DNA of 64,000 nucleotides from Dipteris shenzhenensis (lineage: Eukaryota > Polypodiophyta > Polypodiopsida > Gleicheniales): assembly GCA_047967505.1 (NCBI GenBank), contig CM106538.1, one strand, 5' to 3'. The stretch's first letter is position 1. Every line of letters begins with the position of its first letter. Shown in pieces: positions 21,836 to 35,763 of the stretch. Made by a program: the position numbers and the translations under genes. The notes beneath the pieces were generated by a model that had not been told where the DNA came from, did no database searches, and saw only the letters and a program-made list of their open reading frames with translations.

Positions 21836-24025
21836 TGTTGGTAAGCTGAAAGGAAAGCAAAGAGTGGACACAAACTCAGAATACTTGCATTACTTGCATT
21901 ATGGAATGAAGAAGAGTGAGGTCCTTAAGTAGGCACCTCATACATGCTCACTGACATCACTGATGACTTCAAAGCTCCACAATCATCTCCTCAATATGCT
22001 CCTAGATTCTCTCAATCATCCTATGTGGCTCTCCACCACCTAACTGTGCTTGTGGGCACCTAACTGTGCCTCTAGCACTCACACATAGAAACCAAGGTGT
22101 GCCTGAGGCATACACCTTGAGATATCCCAACAAACCCCCCCTCAAGGGAATGCCTTAGGCTATGTCAAGGATACATCTAGTCTCATAGTTTCTCATGCCA
22201 TCTCATGGTGGTCAAGGATAAATCTATGGCTAGGTTCTCATGCTAGCAAGGGTTCCCATGGGTGTAAGGTAAACAAAAAGGGATACACAAAGACCTTCCA
22301 ATGGTTATCTCCCCTGCATGTACATGCACACAATGTCTGCAGGAGGTACCATGGAGCAAAACATACACATGGCCTACATCATAAGGTGACCAGAGGTGTT
22401 TACAAAACACACAAAAACACAATAGTTTATTTCATTCATTTTGGAGGACTATCCAGGCTGAGTACCTTGACATAAAGAGAGATCTGGAGCATACATAGAG
22501 ATGATTTAAAATGCATAATCTTCAAAGGATGCCTCATCTTGTGGAGGCAAAATATCCATGTCAAGGCAAGGTCTTACCACATGGGCAGTGTCTAGTGCCT
22601 TATAAGATGGTACTATGATAGAACAAGTGGATCTGAAAATCATATCCTTCAAGAGAACAATTATCTTGTCATCTCCATAGTTGTGTAGAGAAGCATATCT
22701 TAGGTATTTGACCTTCATCTTTTTCTTGTACTTGGAGTCAAATAAAAGTGCCATGAGAGGGTAGATCTCTGGCTTTGTAGTTGCTTCCTTTTTGGCAATC
22801 ATTGTTTTGGCAATCTTCAACAAGGAAGTCAGGTTGGCATTTTCATCCTTTGTAGCATAACAAGACATTGCTTTATGTTTTGGCTTTTCACATATTTTTC
22901 ATAAGCAAGCCATGAGAGGGTCTAACCCAGGTATTGGGCAGTGTCTTCTCTCTTACAGGGCTTAGAATATCAACTGAAATGCTTCAAAATATAAGCATTT
23001 AATGTAGCAAAGTCTTAGAATTGGCTAAAATGAATACTTTCCAATCAAAACCAGGTCTAGCAATTCAAAACAAAACTGAAGCCACACTTGTACTGAAGTT
23101 ATAGAAAGTTTCAAAAAACCAGAATTGCTAGAGTAGCATTTTATGTAGCATCATCTTCAAAAACTTGTCCAAAACTGTCAAAACCAAAAGGCTGAACTTG
23201 GAGGGCTTGTAGCTCACTCTTCAAAGCAAGGAAAAGAGGGCTTTCTAAAGCAAAAGAAAGCTCATATACCAGAGAGGGTCCAGCATAGAGGTTGGATGAA
23301 ATGGCATGCGCTATTGCCCGAGGGAGTTATTGTAGGCCGAAACTGACTTTTGACAATTTCTCCTTCGTTACTAAACCAAATGAGCTGAAAAATGGCTCAA
23401 AATCTTTGTCTTGAGGTCACCCATCTACTCCTAAGAGGGCTCAAGCAATGGCGGAGCAGGCAGGGAGTATTGAGCAATAGAAGAAATTCGCTCTTTGGAG
23501 AATGGCAGCCAACAGAGACGTTTTTTTCTCAATTGCTTGTAGGTGGAAGTTTGCCCATACTAGAGGAGTTTACAGCTCAGAGGGTTTGGGCAATGGTCAT
23601 TTGTAGGCAGAGAACCAAGCTCTCAAAGATTTTGGGAAGAAGGAGGTAAATGAGGAAGAAGAAGATGAAGAAGAAGAAGATGATGTGGTAGAAATGGGCT
23701 CAAGGGGGATCAAAGGGCTCTGATACCATGTTGGTAAGCTGACAGGAAAGCAAAGAGTGGACACAAACTCAGAATACTTGCATTACTTGCATTATGGAAT
23801 GAAGAAGAGTGAGGTCCTTAAGTAGGCACCTCATACATGCTCACTGACATCACTGATGACTTCAAAGCTCCACAATCATCTCCTCAATCTGCTCCTAGAT
23901 TCTCTCAATCATCCTATGTGGCTCTCCACCACCTAACTGTGCTTGTGGGCACCTAACTGTGCCTCTAGCACTCACACATAGAAACCAAGGTGTGCCTGAG
24001 GCATACACCTTGAGATATCCCAACA
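21836..24025 (-). mobile_element. Non-autonomous LTR retrotransposon (TRIM/LARD-like)
   Basis: A complete small element. LTRs at 21836-22132 and 23729-24025 (297 bp each) start TGTTGG and end CCAACA, with two differences seen by eye. The target-site duplication TATTA lies at 21831-21835 and 24026-24030. Next to the right LTR is the complement of a tRNA-iMet PBS (GCTCTGATACCA, 23717-23728), so the element reads on the minus strand. Next to the left LTR is the polypurine tract (GAGGGGGGGTT on minus, from 22133). The 1.6-kb interior has no gag, protease, integrase or RT motif. The longest frame (22868-22506 minus, about 120 residues, Lys-rich) is of unknown meaning. Mobilisation would need proteins from another element. 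Confidence 0.92.
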
Positions 24026-24030
24026 TATTA

Positions 24031-25489
24031 TTGATGCATCCCAGTAAGTGGGTGGGAAAAAAAGAAAACATTTCATCACTCTAATGAGGGGAGAATAAAA
24101 CACTATTACTGATGCCCTTTGTGGAGAAAGAAAAACTTTTCTCAGGGGGTGCTAACAAACACTATTACAATTGTTACATGAAAAAAAAATATGCTATTAT
24201 GATTATCGATAAGGATCAAAGCTAAGAATCCAATACAAAGGCATCCCCTACCCTTGAGGAGCTCGCTTCCAAGATGTGATACTGAGAATCCAATATGGAA
24301 TATGTCCAAAGACGCTCTCCTTAAAAAGGCCCTCACCCATTCATGCAAGCACGCTCTTTAGAGCACACTTCCAAGTAGCCTCCACACCATGACTAGCGCT
24401 TGGATTTGTAGCCTTTTGATGCTCCCCCTCTACATGTCAACCTTTTCATGAGCACAAAACTAATATGGCCCCAAAGATCTCAACTGTTGTGCCTATGGCA
24501 TTGCTCAACTCAACCAGGATTACTATATGATCTACCTGGGTGCAATCTTTTAATTAGAAAAACCGTATTGTTTTCTCACTGTGGAGAATAACTATAGAGC
24601 TCCAATCAACATCTCTAATGTGATCGTTTGTGATGCATTTAGCAATGTGCTAGACACCTTTCTTGATCGTAATGGGTTTATGATAGACAGTGAGTGCGAA
24701 GGGGGCGTACTCTTCGTAGTATGTATGACTTGCTTATAGTATCATAGAACTTTTTTTCAAAAGCCTCCTTCGTCTTGAACCATTGTACCCATTCAAAGGG
24801 TCGAGTCTTAGAATATGTTTCTCCTTCTGATGCAAGAATCATCGATTCTATTTGCTAGCACACATAACTTTGTTTTAGCTACTTCAATGGACTTGTAAGG
24901 TGGCCGTATACTCAAATTATGTTTAAACTTTTCAAAATGTCTACCAACATGTGAGACTGTCATGGACAAGACATACCACCGAAGCTGCACATGACTTTGT
25001 CAGAGCAATCGATATGTGTTTGCGGTTTTGAAATAAAATTGTCGGCAAATGTGTTCCATAATATCAATTAACATGGGCTATAGATCAGTGCTCAATTCTA
25101 GCTTTTGGAAGCCTAAGGCTTAGCCACCACAGGGCTCTGGACGGGGTGAGGAGGGAGAGCGAACAAGAAAAACCAGTGCTATTTGAAACCTCAGCGTCAG
25201 TATGTCCCCCCATACATTGAAAAATGGGAAATTCCCATTGATTAGTTGTGGAGAAGAGAAGAGGGGTGAAAAGGAAGAGGGAAAGGGCATGATTAAACTA
25301 AGGGATAAATGGGGGAGGGAGGAGTTTCGATTAAGAGGGACCACTTAAGAAGGGGGGATTAAAGAAGAAGTCAAGTGCCAAAGGGGGAGGGGTACTAGGG
25401 ACCACTTGAGGGGGCTTTACAAAAGAACTTGCATACTAAAGGGGGAGGGGGAGGATAGACAATTTATAATATTTTAGTTAGCATTAGGT
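24031..25489. other. Intergenic, G-tract rich in places
   Basis: No gene recognised. Right after the LTR element a diverged copy of its left flank follows (ACTCTAATGAG...AACACTATTA near 24075-24115). GGGGGAGGG runs lie at 25310-25450. Confidence 0.4.
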
Positions 25490-25580
25490 ATGCTCTTCCA
25501 CTCTACAACTTAGTGGTTAGGGTTCACATGTGGGAAAGACAACATTGTGGGTTCGAATCCCACCCTCTTGAATAATATGT
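25490..25580 (+). mobile_element. tRNA-like sequence, probable SINE head
   Basis: An internal pol III promoter layout: an A-box-like TTAGTGGTTAGGGTTC (about 25507), then a perfect T-arm GTGGGTTCGAATCCCAC whose B box (GGTTCGAATCC) is canonical. The cloverleaf is not complete: the acceptor arms do not pair. A tRNA-derived SINE therefore fits better than a tRNA gene. The 3' end is AT-rich with AAATAAATAAATTAA near 25610. Confidence 0.55.
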
Positions 25581-26531
<951 letters not shown>

Positions 26532-27999
26532 TTTTGACATATCAAATAAATAAATCCATGCTTTAGCACATATAATCAATGCAATATAGCTATAGCTTTT
26601 TTCATTTAATAATACATTACAATTGATAGCTTCTCAACTTATCAAGGACTTTTTAGTGGAATTTAATAATTATAATCAGTTCTTCATAGTACTTTCTCAA
26701 AATAAGTATCATAATCAGTTTCTTAGAATTAGCATCATAATCATTTCTCAAAATCAGCATCATTATTACTTGTTGTTTTAATAGCATCAACTAGGTCAAC
26801 TTTAGCCATTCAGAGAAAATCTACATGATGCATTTCAAATTTGTATTGAACGTAGGTCTGGAATTGGCATTCAAAGGCAGATTCAAAACTCGCATTCAAA
26901 CAAATATTCATAGATAGATTTCAAATATGTATGGGAAAAAATCAAATTTGATATTCATTGTTGCAAGTCAGCATCGTAATTAGTTTCTCATAATGAGCAT
27001 CATAATCAACAAGATATTTCACAAAAAAATTTGTTGGATATGTTAAATGATAGTAGATATAGCTTTAGATGATAGCTTTTCTAGAAGATATAGCTTTCCT
27101 AGAAGATGAGCCCCATAGCTTCAGATGATAGTTTTTTTGCTTTAGCCTTTTTCAATAGATATAGCTTTTTTAGTAGATCACACTGGATTTACAAGCAGAA
27201 GGAATGCATATTAGTGCAAAAATCATGGGAAAATTGGTCAATTATCAAAGGTGTAAAACTCAGCTTACAAGCAAATGCATGCTAATGAATCAAAAACTTT
27301 GACAAACAATCTATTTTTTATTTTCATCAATCCATGGTGCTCTGAATGTCACATCCGAGGAGAAAGACCTCATCTTCACTTATGATGCATCTTATTTGCT
27401 CCAAATTCATGACGATGGCCTCCTCTCAACCTAAAATTGTCAACAAGTATACAAATAAGGGATCAAGCAAAAGAAGGCCACAAGTAGGTAGATGACATCA
27501 TTTCATAGTCCCCACCTTATCAAGAGTAATCTAAATTGAGTGTATGATGGCTTGAATGACTAATAGGCTGATTAAACAATAGTCTAGACTCGAGGGTTGC
27601 GCAATAGCTGAGGACTATTACAAATGGAAAGTTTGACGCCGAGTTCAATGGCACACCTGGTATCCAAAAAGCAAGGGAGATCTATCCATAGCTACATGGT
27701 GGATGGTTTTGCAATTCAATGTCTGTCAAATTGAGATGAGCAAGGTGACTATGTTGCAATGAAAGAACAAAGAAAGAGCCAGAATGAAAAAGGATCAAGG
27801 TGATAGGGGAGGAAAGGAAAGGGGGAAAGAGAGTCAAAGTCAAGGCAACCAGTTATCTGTTGCTAGAATGAGATGGATGATGGGGACATGCAGATTGTTG
27901 AGGATGGATTTGAGGTTTATAGTACTATTGAGAAGGGGTAATTTAGTAGGGCTACAAAGGAAGGAACTATTGAACAAGAAGAGACCATCAAGGCAAGCT

Positions 28000-28003
<4 letters not shown>
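26532..28003. other. Intergenic with diverged AT-rich motif repeats
   Basis: Between about 26650 and 27010 the phrase AGCATCATAATCA-TTTCTCA recurs several times, and between 27050 and 27180 the phrase GATATAGCTTT recurs. No gene recognised. Confidence 0.4.

Positions 28004-28054
<51 letters not shown>
28004..28054. repeat. (GA)n microsatellite
   Basis: Pure GA run of about 50 bp in a purine-rich neighbourhood (27780-28250). Confidence 0.95.
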
Positions 28055-28057
<3 letters not shown>

Positions 28058-30385
28058 GGGGATCAAGTAGCTCCATCAATCTAGCAATATGGGATTTTGG
28101 GCAAGGAAGCTTAAGAAGAAGGGGAAGACTTTTGGGATGGAAGGGACAAAGAGAGGGAGCATGAGATCAGGAGCATAGAAGGTGGAATGAGGAGGAGCCA
28201 TAAGGGAAGAAGGCAAAGAGACTCAAGGGTGTGGAGATGAATGAAAGGGGCAGGAGCAAGTAAGAGGCCCACAAAGCAACGGTTGGAAAGGTTCACAAAC
28301 CTCAAAGTATTGATCTAACAACTTAGCAATAAAACAATTTCCTTTGTAGAGGTAACCATGCATCCGAAATTATCTTTAAGGCAAAATTGAAAATTATTTC
28401 CTGATGCCAAGCTCAAAACATTTTTTTGCTAGAACAACAATCCACATACAATAAAATATGGCAATACAAATTGCCAAAAAGTCAAGGTGACCCGGCGAGG
28501 TGCTAAAGCTCTTGGATTTTGAATGTTGTGAGTGAAATTGTCACCTGTCAAAAACTGCAAAGAAAAAGCTCCAAGTCATGATTTGTAATGTTGATGGAAC
28601 ATAAGGGACTAAATCATATTTTCATCCAAGGAAAGGCAAAAACCCAAACCCCTAAACGCAAGTTGCATCTCTAAAAAATGAAAATCGGCTACAACCTCAA
28701 GCAAAATTTATAAGCCTCTAGAGGGCCCCTTTCTCTCTCATACATCATTTTGCATGCACTGTAGCAGAGGCTCAAATTCACCAGCATAGCTGGAAGTCAA
28801 TATATTTGAGACTTGAGACATACGTAAGCCAAGGGATTAGAAAGGTCTCGAAGCTTTCTTCATATAAAAATAAGATTTCCATGGTCCTGATGCTCCAAGA
28901 TTACTTTTGTTTCTTAAATGTGAAGGGAGCAAGTTTCCTTGATGATCATTAGCATGTACAAATACATTCAAGAAGCACCCTTCTTACATTTTGAAGTGCA
29001 CATATTAGCTTCAAGATATTTTAATCATTTTCATAGAAAAAGAAATTGAAGGCATTAAGAATTACCACTCCATTGTCATGGTCAACAAACACAAAGATTC
29101 AACTCTTCTTCACCCCAAGCTGCCAATGCATGGGTCAAAACCCAACTTGCCATTGCCTTGAAAGTTTCATCGATTCACCAACAAAACATACCCAACATCT
29201 CCACCAAAATATGTGACATGAAGTTGGGGTTAATGAGCTTTATGCACTTCTTAAGTTTCTGCTTCTTCTAAACTCGATGATAAGGACCCTTTCACTTAAC
29301 GAGACGAACATAACTTGACATTTATATATAACAGGGGCATCATGCCAATAATTCAATACCATAAGAAATTTCATGTTAAAATATACTGTGTGTTGTTTTA
29401 TGGGAAACAGAGACGTGGTTGGACAGTTATGGACAATTTTCTCACACACAGAGTCCCATAACTTCCTCCTCTGACCTTCTATATAAAAACTGAATACAAA
29501 TCGTGATGTGGCTTGAAAAGATCTTCATGCTTATAGAAGTTTTGTTATAATTAGACAAGTGAACACAAAGTTACGAGCCATTGTACTTGAGAAGTTCAAG
29601 CTTTCCCAGGGGTCTTCCTCCATTGTTGTTAAAGTTTGGGCGGTTGAAGAAGTTGTCGCCATCATTGTAGTCAAGGTCATCCTCATCACAATGGCGATCT
29701 ACCATATTGCGAATTAGATGAGGATGATGGTTTTGATTAATTGGAGGAGGTGGGTTCGGTGAGGAGGGTTGTCATAGATGCTAGTCGAATTGTAATTTCA
29801 TGCACACTAGTCGAGTGTTTGATTGAGTGCATTCTTCTTTGGTCCGAAAGTTGATGTGTGCATGTTATGGGGTTAGAGATGTGTTAGTAAGTCTACTTAT
29901 GCATCCATGGTGACAATTCTTCACTACCCCAGGTGTGTCTATAGTGGTGTGGCCACCATTGTGTCTAAATAAGGGCCAAAATATTCCAAAAAGCTACTCT
30001 AAACCATTTGGGATTGTTGTTACTATCTCTCCCAAGTCTAGTTTTCAAAGGTGTTGGCCACCTACAATCGTGTCATTGCTCATTGTAGCATAGGTGTTCA
30101 CAAGTGTAACACAGGTCCTTGAGTTGTATTCCATTGAGAGGGGTAGGTTAAAGCGTGGAAAACAGATCTCATGCGTGCGTGGGTGAAAAAGAGGGTTTTA
30201 TGACAATGATGGATGGAGGCTCTCTCCTCCACAAGAGTTCAAGGGTTTAGAAGGCAATTGTAGGGTTTAGAAAACACCTCACATCCCCCCCTCATACCCC
30301 TCGTCACCCGTAGCACCTCCCCTCCCCCAAACTGATTGACTGACGGCAGTGGCGGCCCCCCCTCCACCTTTTTAATTTTTAATTT
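28055..30385. other. Intergenic, no recognised gene
   Basis: No coding motif or element end was recognised. Confidence 0.45.
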
Positions 30386-30670
30386 AAAAAACCCTAACCC
30401 TAACCCTACTAACCCTAGTTAGGCTAACTTAATCTTGGTTAGGTTAGGCTAAAGTGAGTGACAGCTAGTTAATTAGGATAACTATAGTTAGCATTAGGTT
30501 AGATTAATTGGTTAACTATTGTTAGGTTACATTAACCGGAGTTAAGATTAGGCTAAACGTAGCTAGGTTAGTTGTAATAACTAGTCAGTTAGACTAACTG
30601 GATAGTTTGGTTAATGAGGTTAACCAGACAATTAGAATACCTACTTAGTTAGACTAACTGAACCTAGTTT
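30386..30670. repeat. Telomere-like CCCTAA run and TTAGG-rich tract
   Basis: AAACCCTAACCCTAACCCTACTAACCCTAGTTAGG opens the region (30388-30425), with three CCCTAA units. It is followed by about 250 bp in which GGTTAG, GTTAGACTAAC and TTAGGTTA words recur in both orientations. Plant telomeres are usually CCCTAAA, so the exact 6-bp form and the decay point to an interstitial or chance array, not a chromosome end. Confidence 0.55.
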
Positions 30671-30934
30671 AGTTTCTAAAAGTCTAAGGCCATTTGCACC
30701 CAAACTTAAAGACCAAAGGACTCCTAATTTCACCATAACTTTAATGAACCATAACTCACCCACTTTGGATCCAAAATGAACCTAGTTTGAACCCATATTT
30801 CACACACAAAAATGCCACTCTATGGGGTATTTTCCATCCCATTACATACCATTTTGGCATCCCTAGCACTCGTTAATCTGAGCTCCCGTGTGGGCTAATT
30901 CTTACACTAATTTGCTCATGACTTTCAATCGTGA

Positions 30935-31382
30935 CCTCGGATTGACGATCTGTTTGGACCGACACATCCCCACTCTCAACAAGGGGGGAAATCCTAGGCA
31001 CATTTTCTAGCACAACATACACCACAACCATTAAGTCACTATTAGGAAAAGCGTAATATATATAGAAAAGGCCTACCTAGACCCCAAACTAAACCAAACT
31101 TATCATAATTTAACTAATGAGGAGTAAAAAACATATTGTCACCTAGAAAAAGTGTAGAGCCTCGGATTGACGATCTGTTTGGACCGACACATCCCCACTC
31201 TCAAGGGGGGAAATCCTAGGCACATTTTCTAGCACAACATACACCACAACCATTAAGTCACTATTAGGAAAAACGTAATATATATAGAAAAGGCCTACCT
31301 AGACCCCAAACTAAACCAAACTTATCATAATTTAACTAACGAGGTGTAAAAAACATATTGTCACCTAGAAAAAGTGTAGAGC
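30935..31382. repeat. 225-bp tandem duplication
   Basis: CCTCGGATTGACGATCTGTT begins at 30935 and again at 31160, and the match runs to AAAAAGTGTAGAGCC near 31382. A few substitutions and a small deletion (CAACAAGGGGGG against CAAGGGGGG) separate the copies. Confidence 0.9.
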
Positions 31383-34300
31383 CCCTAGGAGGTGGTGTCA
31401 TCCTTTTAATAAATATGGGCATCATACATTAAAGCCCAACCATAATTTAACTAACTATGAGATAATTTTTGTTTACTAAAGGGGAACATTTTTCATGTTT
31501 TCTTTGGTTTTGTCTCTATAGGTAATTTAGAGGTCCATAAAGCCAAGAATTGCCTACTCATAATTGACATCATGTAACCTTTCCCAACTTTCAATCTCAT
31601 CGACTCATGGCCTCCCTTTTGTATCTTTACAAAGTCTATAGAGCCTTCAAGGGCTCCTTGGTGCTTCCTCAAGCCTAATTTATCTTTCCTTAATGGGAAT
31701 ATTACTTGTGATGTTGCTATGAGGGCTTCGCTATTGCTGCTAAAGAACACATCTATTCATTTGAAATCAGCATCGGTTTTGCTAATACTTGGAGCTTATT
31801 GGTTGTCACCTTTGAGTACACACATTAGCTCCTTCCTATCTACATGCGACACTTATTATGATAGGTGTTTGCTCAATGTCAAGGATCCACTTGGTTGTAA
31901 AAATGCCTAAGTCCTTCATTACACTAGTGTCTAGTAATAGGTGCTCCTCAAATCTCTTTGTTGGATGATTTTGGTGTTTGTAGCTCCTCAAGTGGATCCA
32001 GTCTTGGAGCTCAAGTTATGTTCATTTGGAGGTTTTTAGCTCCAAAAAGTGGGAGCTAAAATTATTTAATTCCAGTCATTTTGAGTTTTCTTATTTGAGT
32101 ACTACTTTGTAATAGCTCATCCCCTTTATCAATTCCTTACATTTTCATCAAATTTCTTTCGAATGTTCATACTCATTATGTCAATTTGAATGGTTCCTTA
32201 TTAAAATGCGTTTTTCATTGGGTTTTAGGCAAAACATGAGATCTTCTAGAAAATCAAAATTTTAGAAAGAAAAGGCATTACCAAGTTTGAAGAAAAAGTT
32301 TTTTAGTATAAAAAAGTATCTGCCTATATTTTTCTAATGACATTAGCTTTTTCATATGGCTATATCTTTATAATGGGATAATTAATTTTATGCTTATGTG
32401 GGGATATTTTATGTGTATGAGGATTAAGAAATTTTCCTAATCCTTTTATTTTTTATGGTCTAACCTTTTGCTCTATATTTCAGACATCAATAACAAGTCC
32501 AGTAATGCTATGACACCTGTCTTCCCTTCTGGTTTAAGCTATCCTAACTTAAGCTTGTTGGATGGTGGTAGGTTTCAACATTGTTGTTTGTGTATTGATT
32601 TCTATTAGCTCCATTTTATCAATTACTTCCCTAAGGAGTTAAGGTGAGAGGGTATCTCTTTGAGCGAGAGCAAAGCTTTGAGAGGGGGTGAAAACCCTCT
32701 GCTAAACTTAGCAAGTGTGAGATGGCATTTTAGCTAAGGTTTCAAAATATTACTTGAGACCTTCATTATCAACAAAAGATGTTACAAGGTTGCACTAAAG
32801 GACAAAACATAAGAGGTGCTAAAAAAGGCACTGTAAACCTTTAAAATTTTATTTGAGGCATATAGAAGCCACAATACAGTAGGGATCTCTCATAAGTTCT
32901 CAAGCCAATCAACTTTCCATCAGCTTTAATAACTTGTGACTGAAGCTACATCCAAGGTAGCTTGAGAGCACAAAGAATATAATTTTAGAGTTTTTTAATC
33001 TCAATAAATATTTATTTATGGGCATCTATAGTAGAGAGTATCTCATGTTAGAGCTTATGGGATTTCATCCCCTCAAATGATCTCTCTATGTAGAAACAAC
33101 ACATGTCATTTTACTGATTGGTAAAGGCCCTAGGCTTGGGTATTTTTGTTATTCTCAACATTTTTGAAGATCTTAAAATGATTGCTAAGAATTTTGAAAG
33201 ATTAAAAAAGATTATCTAGCTCAAAAAGTCATTCAAGCAATCAAATAACGTCCTTGCTTAAGGGTAAGTATAGCATCAATTGAGAAGCTAGTAACAGACT
33301 TGAAAAGCCTTTAAAAAGGCTTGGCACCTTGGTATACAACAAAAGTGATTCCAAAACGGCAACCAAACATTATATTCCACAGCTTGTAGAGGAAGGGGAA
33401 CCATGTTATGACATGTGGGTAGCATGGAGGATAAAAGTAAATTGCCTATTTTTTCATACTGATGTCAAGTTGATGATTTGGCCAATTGGCTAGAGCATAT
33501 AGATTTTCTTGGAATGGATGATGGTTTGAGTTCTAATACGACTATAGTAGATATTGTTGGGTCTATTTTCTCAAGGAGAAACCTAATCTCTTTCAAGCCA
33601 CTGTATACATATTGTATATCTAGTATAAAAAGGTTATTCCTTTTATAAAGGTCACATGATTTCTAAAGTGCCATGGAAGTGCTAGTTTGTTTCATGTCAA
33701 ACAACAATTCACCCACATGTAAGGGATCCATCATCACTATCGCATGTGTCCTAAGGGCCATATCATCATCAAACATCCATCTTATCCCTCATTGTGACAT
33801 CAATTGCATTACCCCTCACATCATTAAGGTGCCATGTGGATATTTTGACTACAACTAAAATGCCCACATGGCGTGGCATATAAGTAAAAGTAAACTAAAA
33901 TTGGCATTATTGTATCTTAACTTGACTAGTACATCCAACTCAAGGTCAACCAATTCCTTGGATGGATTTAACTAACTAACATAAGAAAATTTTAGTTTCC
34001 CTTCATCCCTCTTGGTCGACTAATCCATGATAACCCACATAGAGTCGTGCCTCCTCTATGCCCTAGCTATTCCAACAATAAAGCCACTTTTTAATTTGCC
34101 AATGAAGTCGCTTAAATGATGTACTAGACTACATTGTACTTCTTTATTTATTATAGGCCAAAAGATTTTTTTTCCAAAAAAGCAAACATCTTTATAATTC
34201 CTTGGTCTCCTATGCTACACTATCATGAAATCACTACATGAGGAGTATCTTGACACACAAAAAGAATCCGGTGTGCCTTATGTCATTACTATTTGGGATA

Positions 34301-34385
34301 CACATTTGTAGAGAGGTACCCCTGATACATGTAAGGGATACAAAGTCCCACACTTGGCACCCCTGGCCAAAAGCATAGAGCCCTT
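31383..34385. other. Intergenic, no recognised gene
   Basis: AT-rich with short frames on both strands; none carries a motif I recognise. The last part may be further decayed copia sequence, since the gag-protease fragment starts at its right border. Confidence 0.4.
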
Positions 34386-35611
34386 CTAAATTTTCCAACT
34401 CTGAAAGCCAAAAGTGGTGTGAAAACTAGCATCATCTAGCTGACCCACTGAAATAAGACTCTTGGTCAACTTAGGCACATGTCTCACATGTTTCAAAATA
34501 AATGCAGACCCATTTGCAAAAGAAAACTTTATGTCACCTACTCCCACTATGTCACATGCATAGTCATTTCCAAGATGCACACAACCTGTCTTTCCACTGT
34601 CATAAGTGGAGAACCATTCCCTATGGGGAGTAATATGGAATGAAGCACCAGAATCCAAAATCCAATCCTGGGAATATGCATCATCTGAAGTGGTAAGCAA
34701 CTCTGTAGATAAACTAGACATGAAGAGAAAATCATTGTCACTATCATGTGTGACTGCATTGATCTCCTCGATCTTCACTTTTCCTTTGTCCTCCCTTGGA
34801 CTCTCTTCCTTTTGATTTGCACCCCAATTTGCATTATTTTTCTTATCCTTTTGCTCTCTTTTCAGCTTGTAGCAATCCTTTTTCACATGGCCCTTCTTGC
34901 CACAGTGGTAACACTCAATGTTCCATGCCTTGGATTTGCTACGAGACTTCCCTCTTTCTTGGGACTTCCCCCTGAACTATGATCTGCCCCTTTGCACATT
35001 TAAGGCTGCATCCTGCTTGTTGCCGTCCATAGACTTCCGTCTAATCTCCTTGGCCAACAAACTACCCACAACATCATCAAATTTTAGTACTCCACCAGGT
35101 GCAGAGTTATTGACAGCTGTACGGAAGGTATCCCATGAGGATGGCAACGAACATAAGAGAACTATTGCCTTAGTCTCCGCATCAAAATTCATCTTTTGAG
35201 CCTAAAGCTGGCTGAAAATAATATTGAATTCATTCAAGTGAGAAGCAATGGAGACCCCCTCCTTCATCTGCAGCTTAAACAACCTCTTCATGAGGTAAAC
35301 TTTATTAGAGGCAATTTCCTTTTCATAAGTGGCACACAGTTTCTTCCACAAATCTTCCATAGTATGCTCATTTACTACTGTGAAATAAACTGACTCTAGA
35401 AGATGAAGTCTAATAGTAGATTTTGCTAACGCATCCAACTCATTCCAATCATCCTCAGACATATTTGCAGGCTTAGCTTCAATTCCTGCCAAGGGTTTAA
35501 TCTGCTTCTTTTGAATAAGCACATCCCTTATTTGTTCTTTCCACAAAGAAAAGTTTGTCCCATCAAACTTTTTAATGCTAAAAAACTCCTTTCAGACATG
35601 GAAGAGGATGC
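34386..35611 (-). pseudogene. Ty1/copia gag and protease fragment
   Basis: The 5' coding part of a copia element. Gag: NELDALAKSTIRLHLLESVY, then LWKKLCATYEKEIASNKVYL and LFKLQMKEGVSIASHLNEFN, the usual UBN2 Gag core. The frame breaks near 35203. NAPGGVLKFDD-type sequence follows, and after a stop near 34977 comes a CCHC knuckle CYHCGKKGHVKKDC. The protease reads DWILDSGASFHITPHREWF with the catalytic DSGA, followed by HVRHVPKLTKSLISVGQLD. The frame closes at 34386 before the GAG-pre-integrase region, so integrase and RT are missing. Its LTR matches the one at 18530, so it complements the 3' fragment at 16723-18478. Confidence 0.85.
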
Positions 35612-35625
35612 CATGATGCAGAGAA

Positions 35626-35748
35626 ACAGAGAGCCACACAAGTTTTGGTGGGTGCAAAACACCCTAATCTTCTTTTTCATTCATTTATATATGTGTTTGA
35701 ATATTGTACATAACCGGGGTAAAGGCACAGTGACCTTTAACCCCCACA
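35626..35748 (-). mobile_element. 5' LTR of the copia gag-protease fragment (at least 123 bp)
   Basis: On the minus strand it begins TGTGGGGGTTAAAGGTCACT and runs to about CTCTGCA, just before the gag ATG region. No good tRNA-iMet PBS follows, so the LTR end or leader may be deleted. It contains the TATA-like CATATATAAATGAATG. Confidence 0.65.
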
Positions 35749-35763
35749 TCTACCTCTTGAGGT

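Noticed and set aside
25490-25580. Functional tRNA gene
   Set aside because: T-arm and B box are perfect but acceptor and anticodon arms do not pair; a SINE head is more likely.
30386-30425. True chromosome end
   Set aside because: Only three perfect repeat units, embedded in ordinary sequence on both sides with genes and elements continuing.
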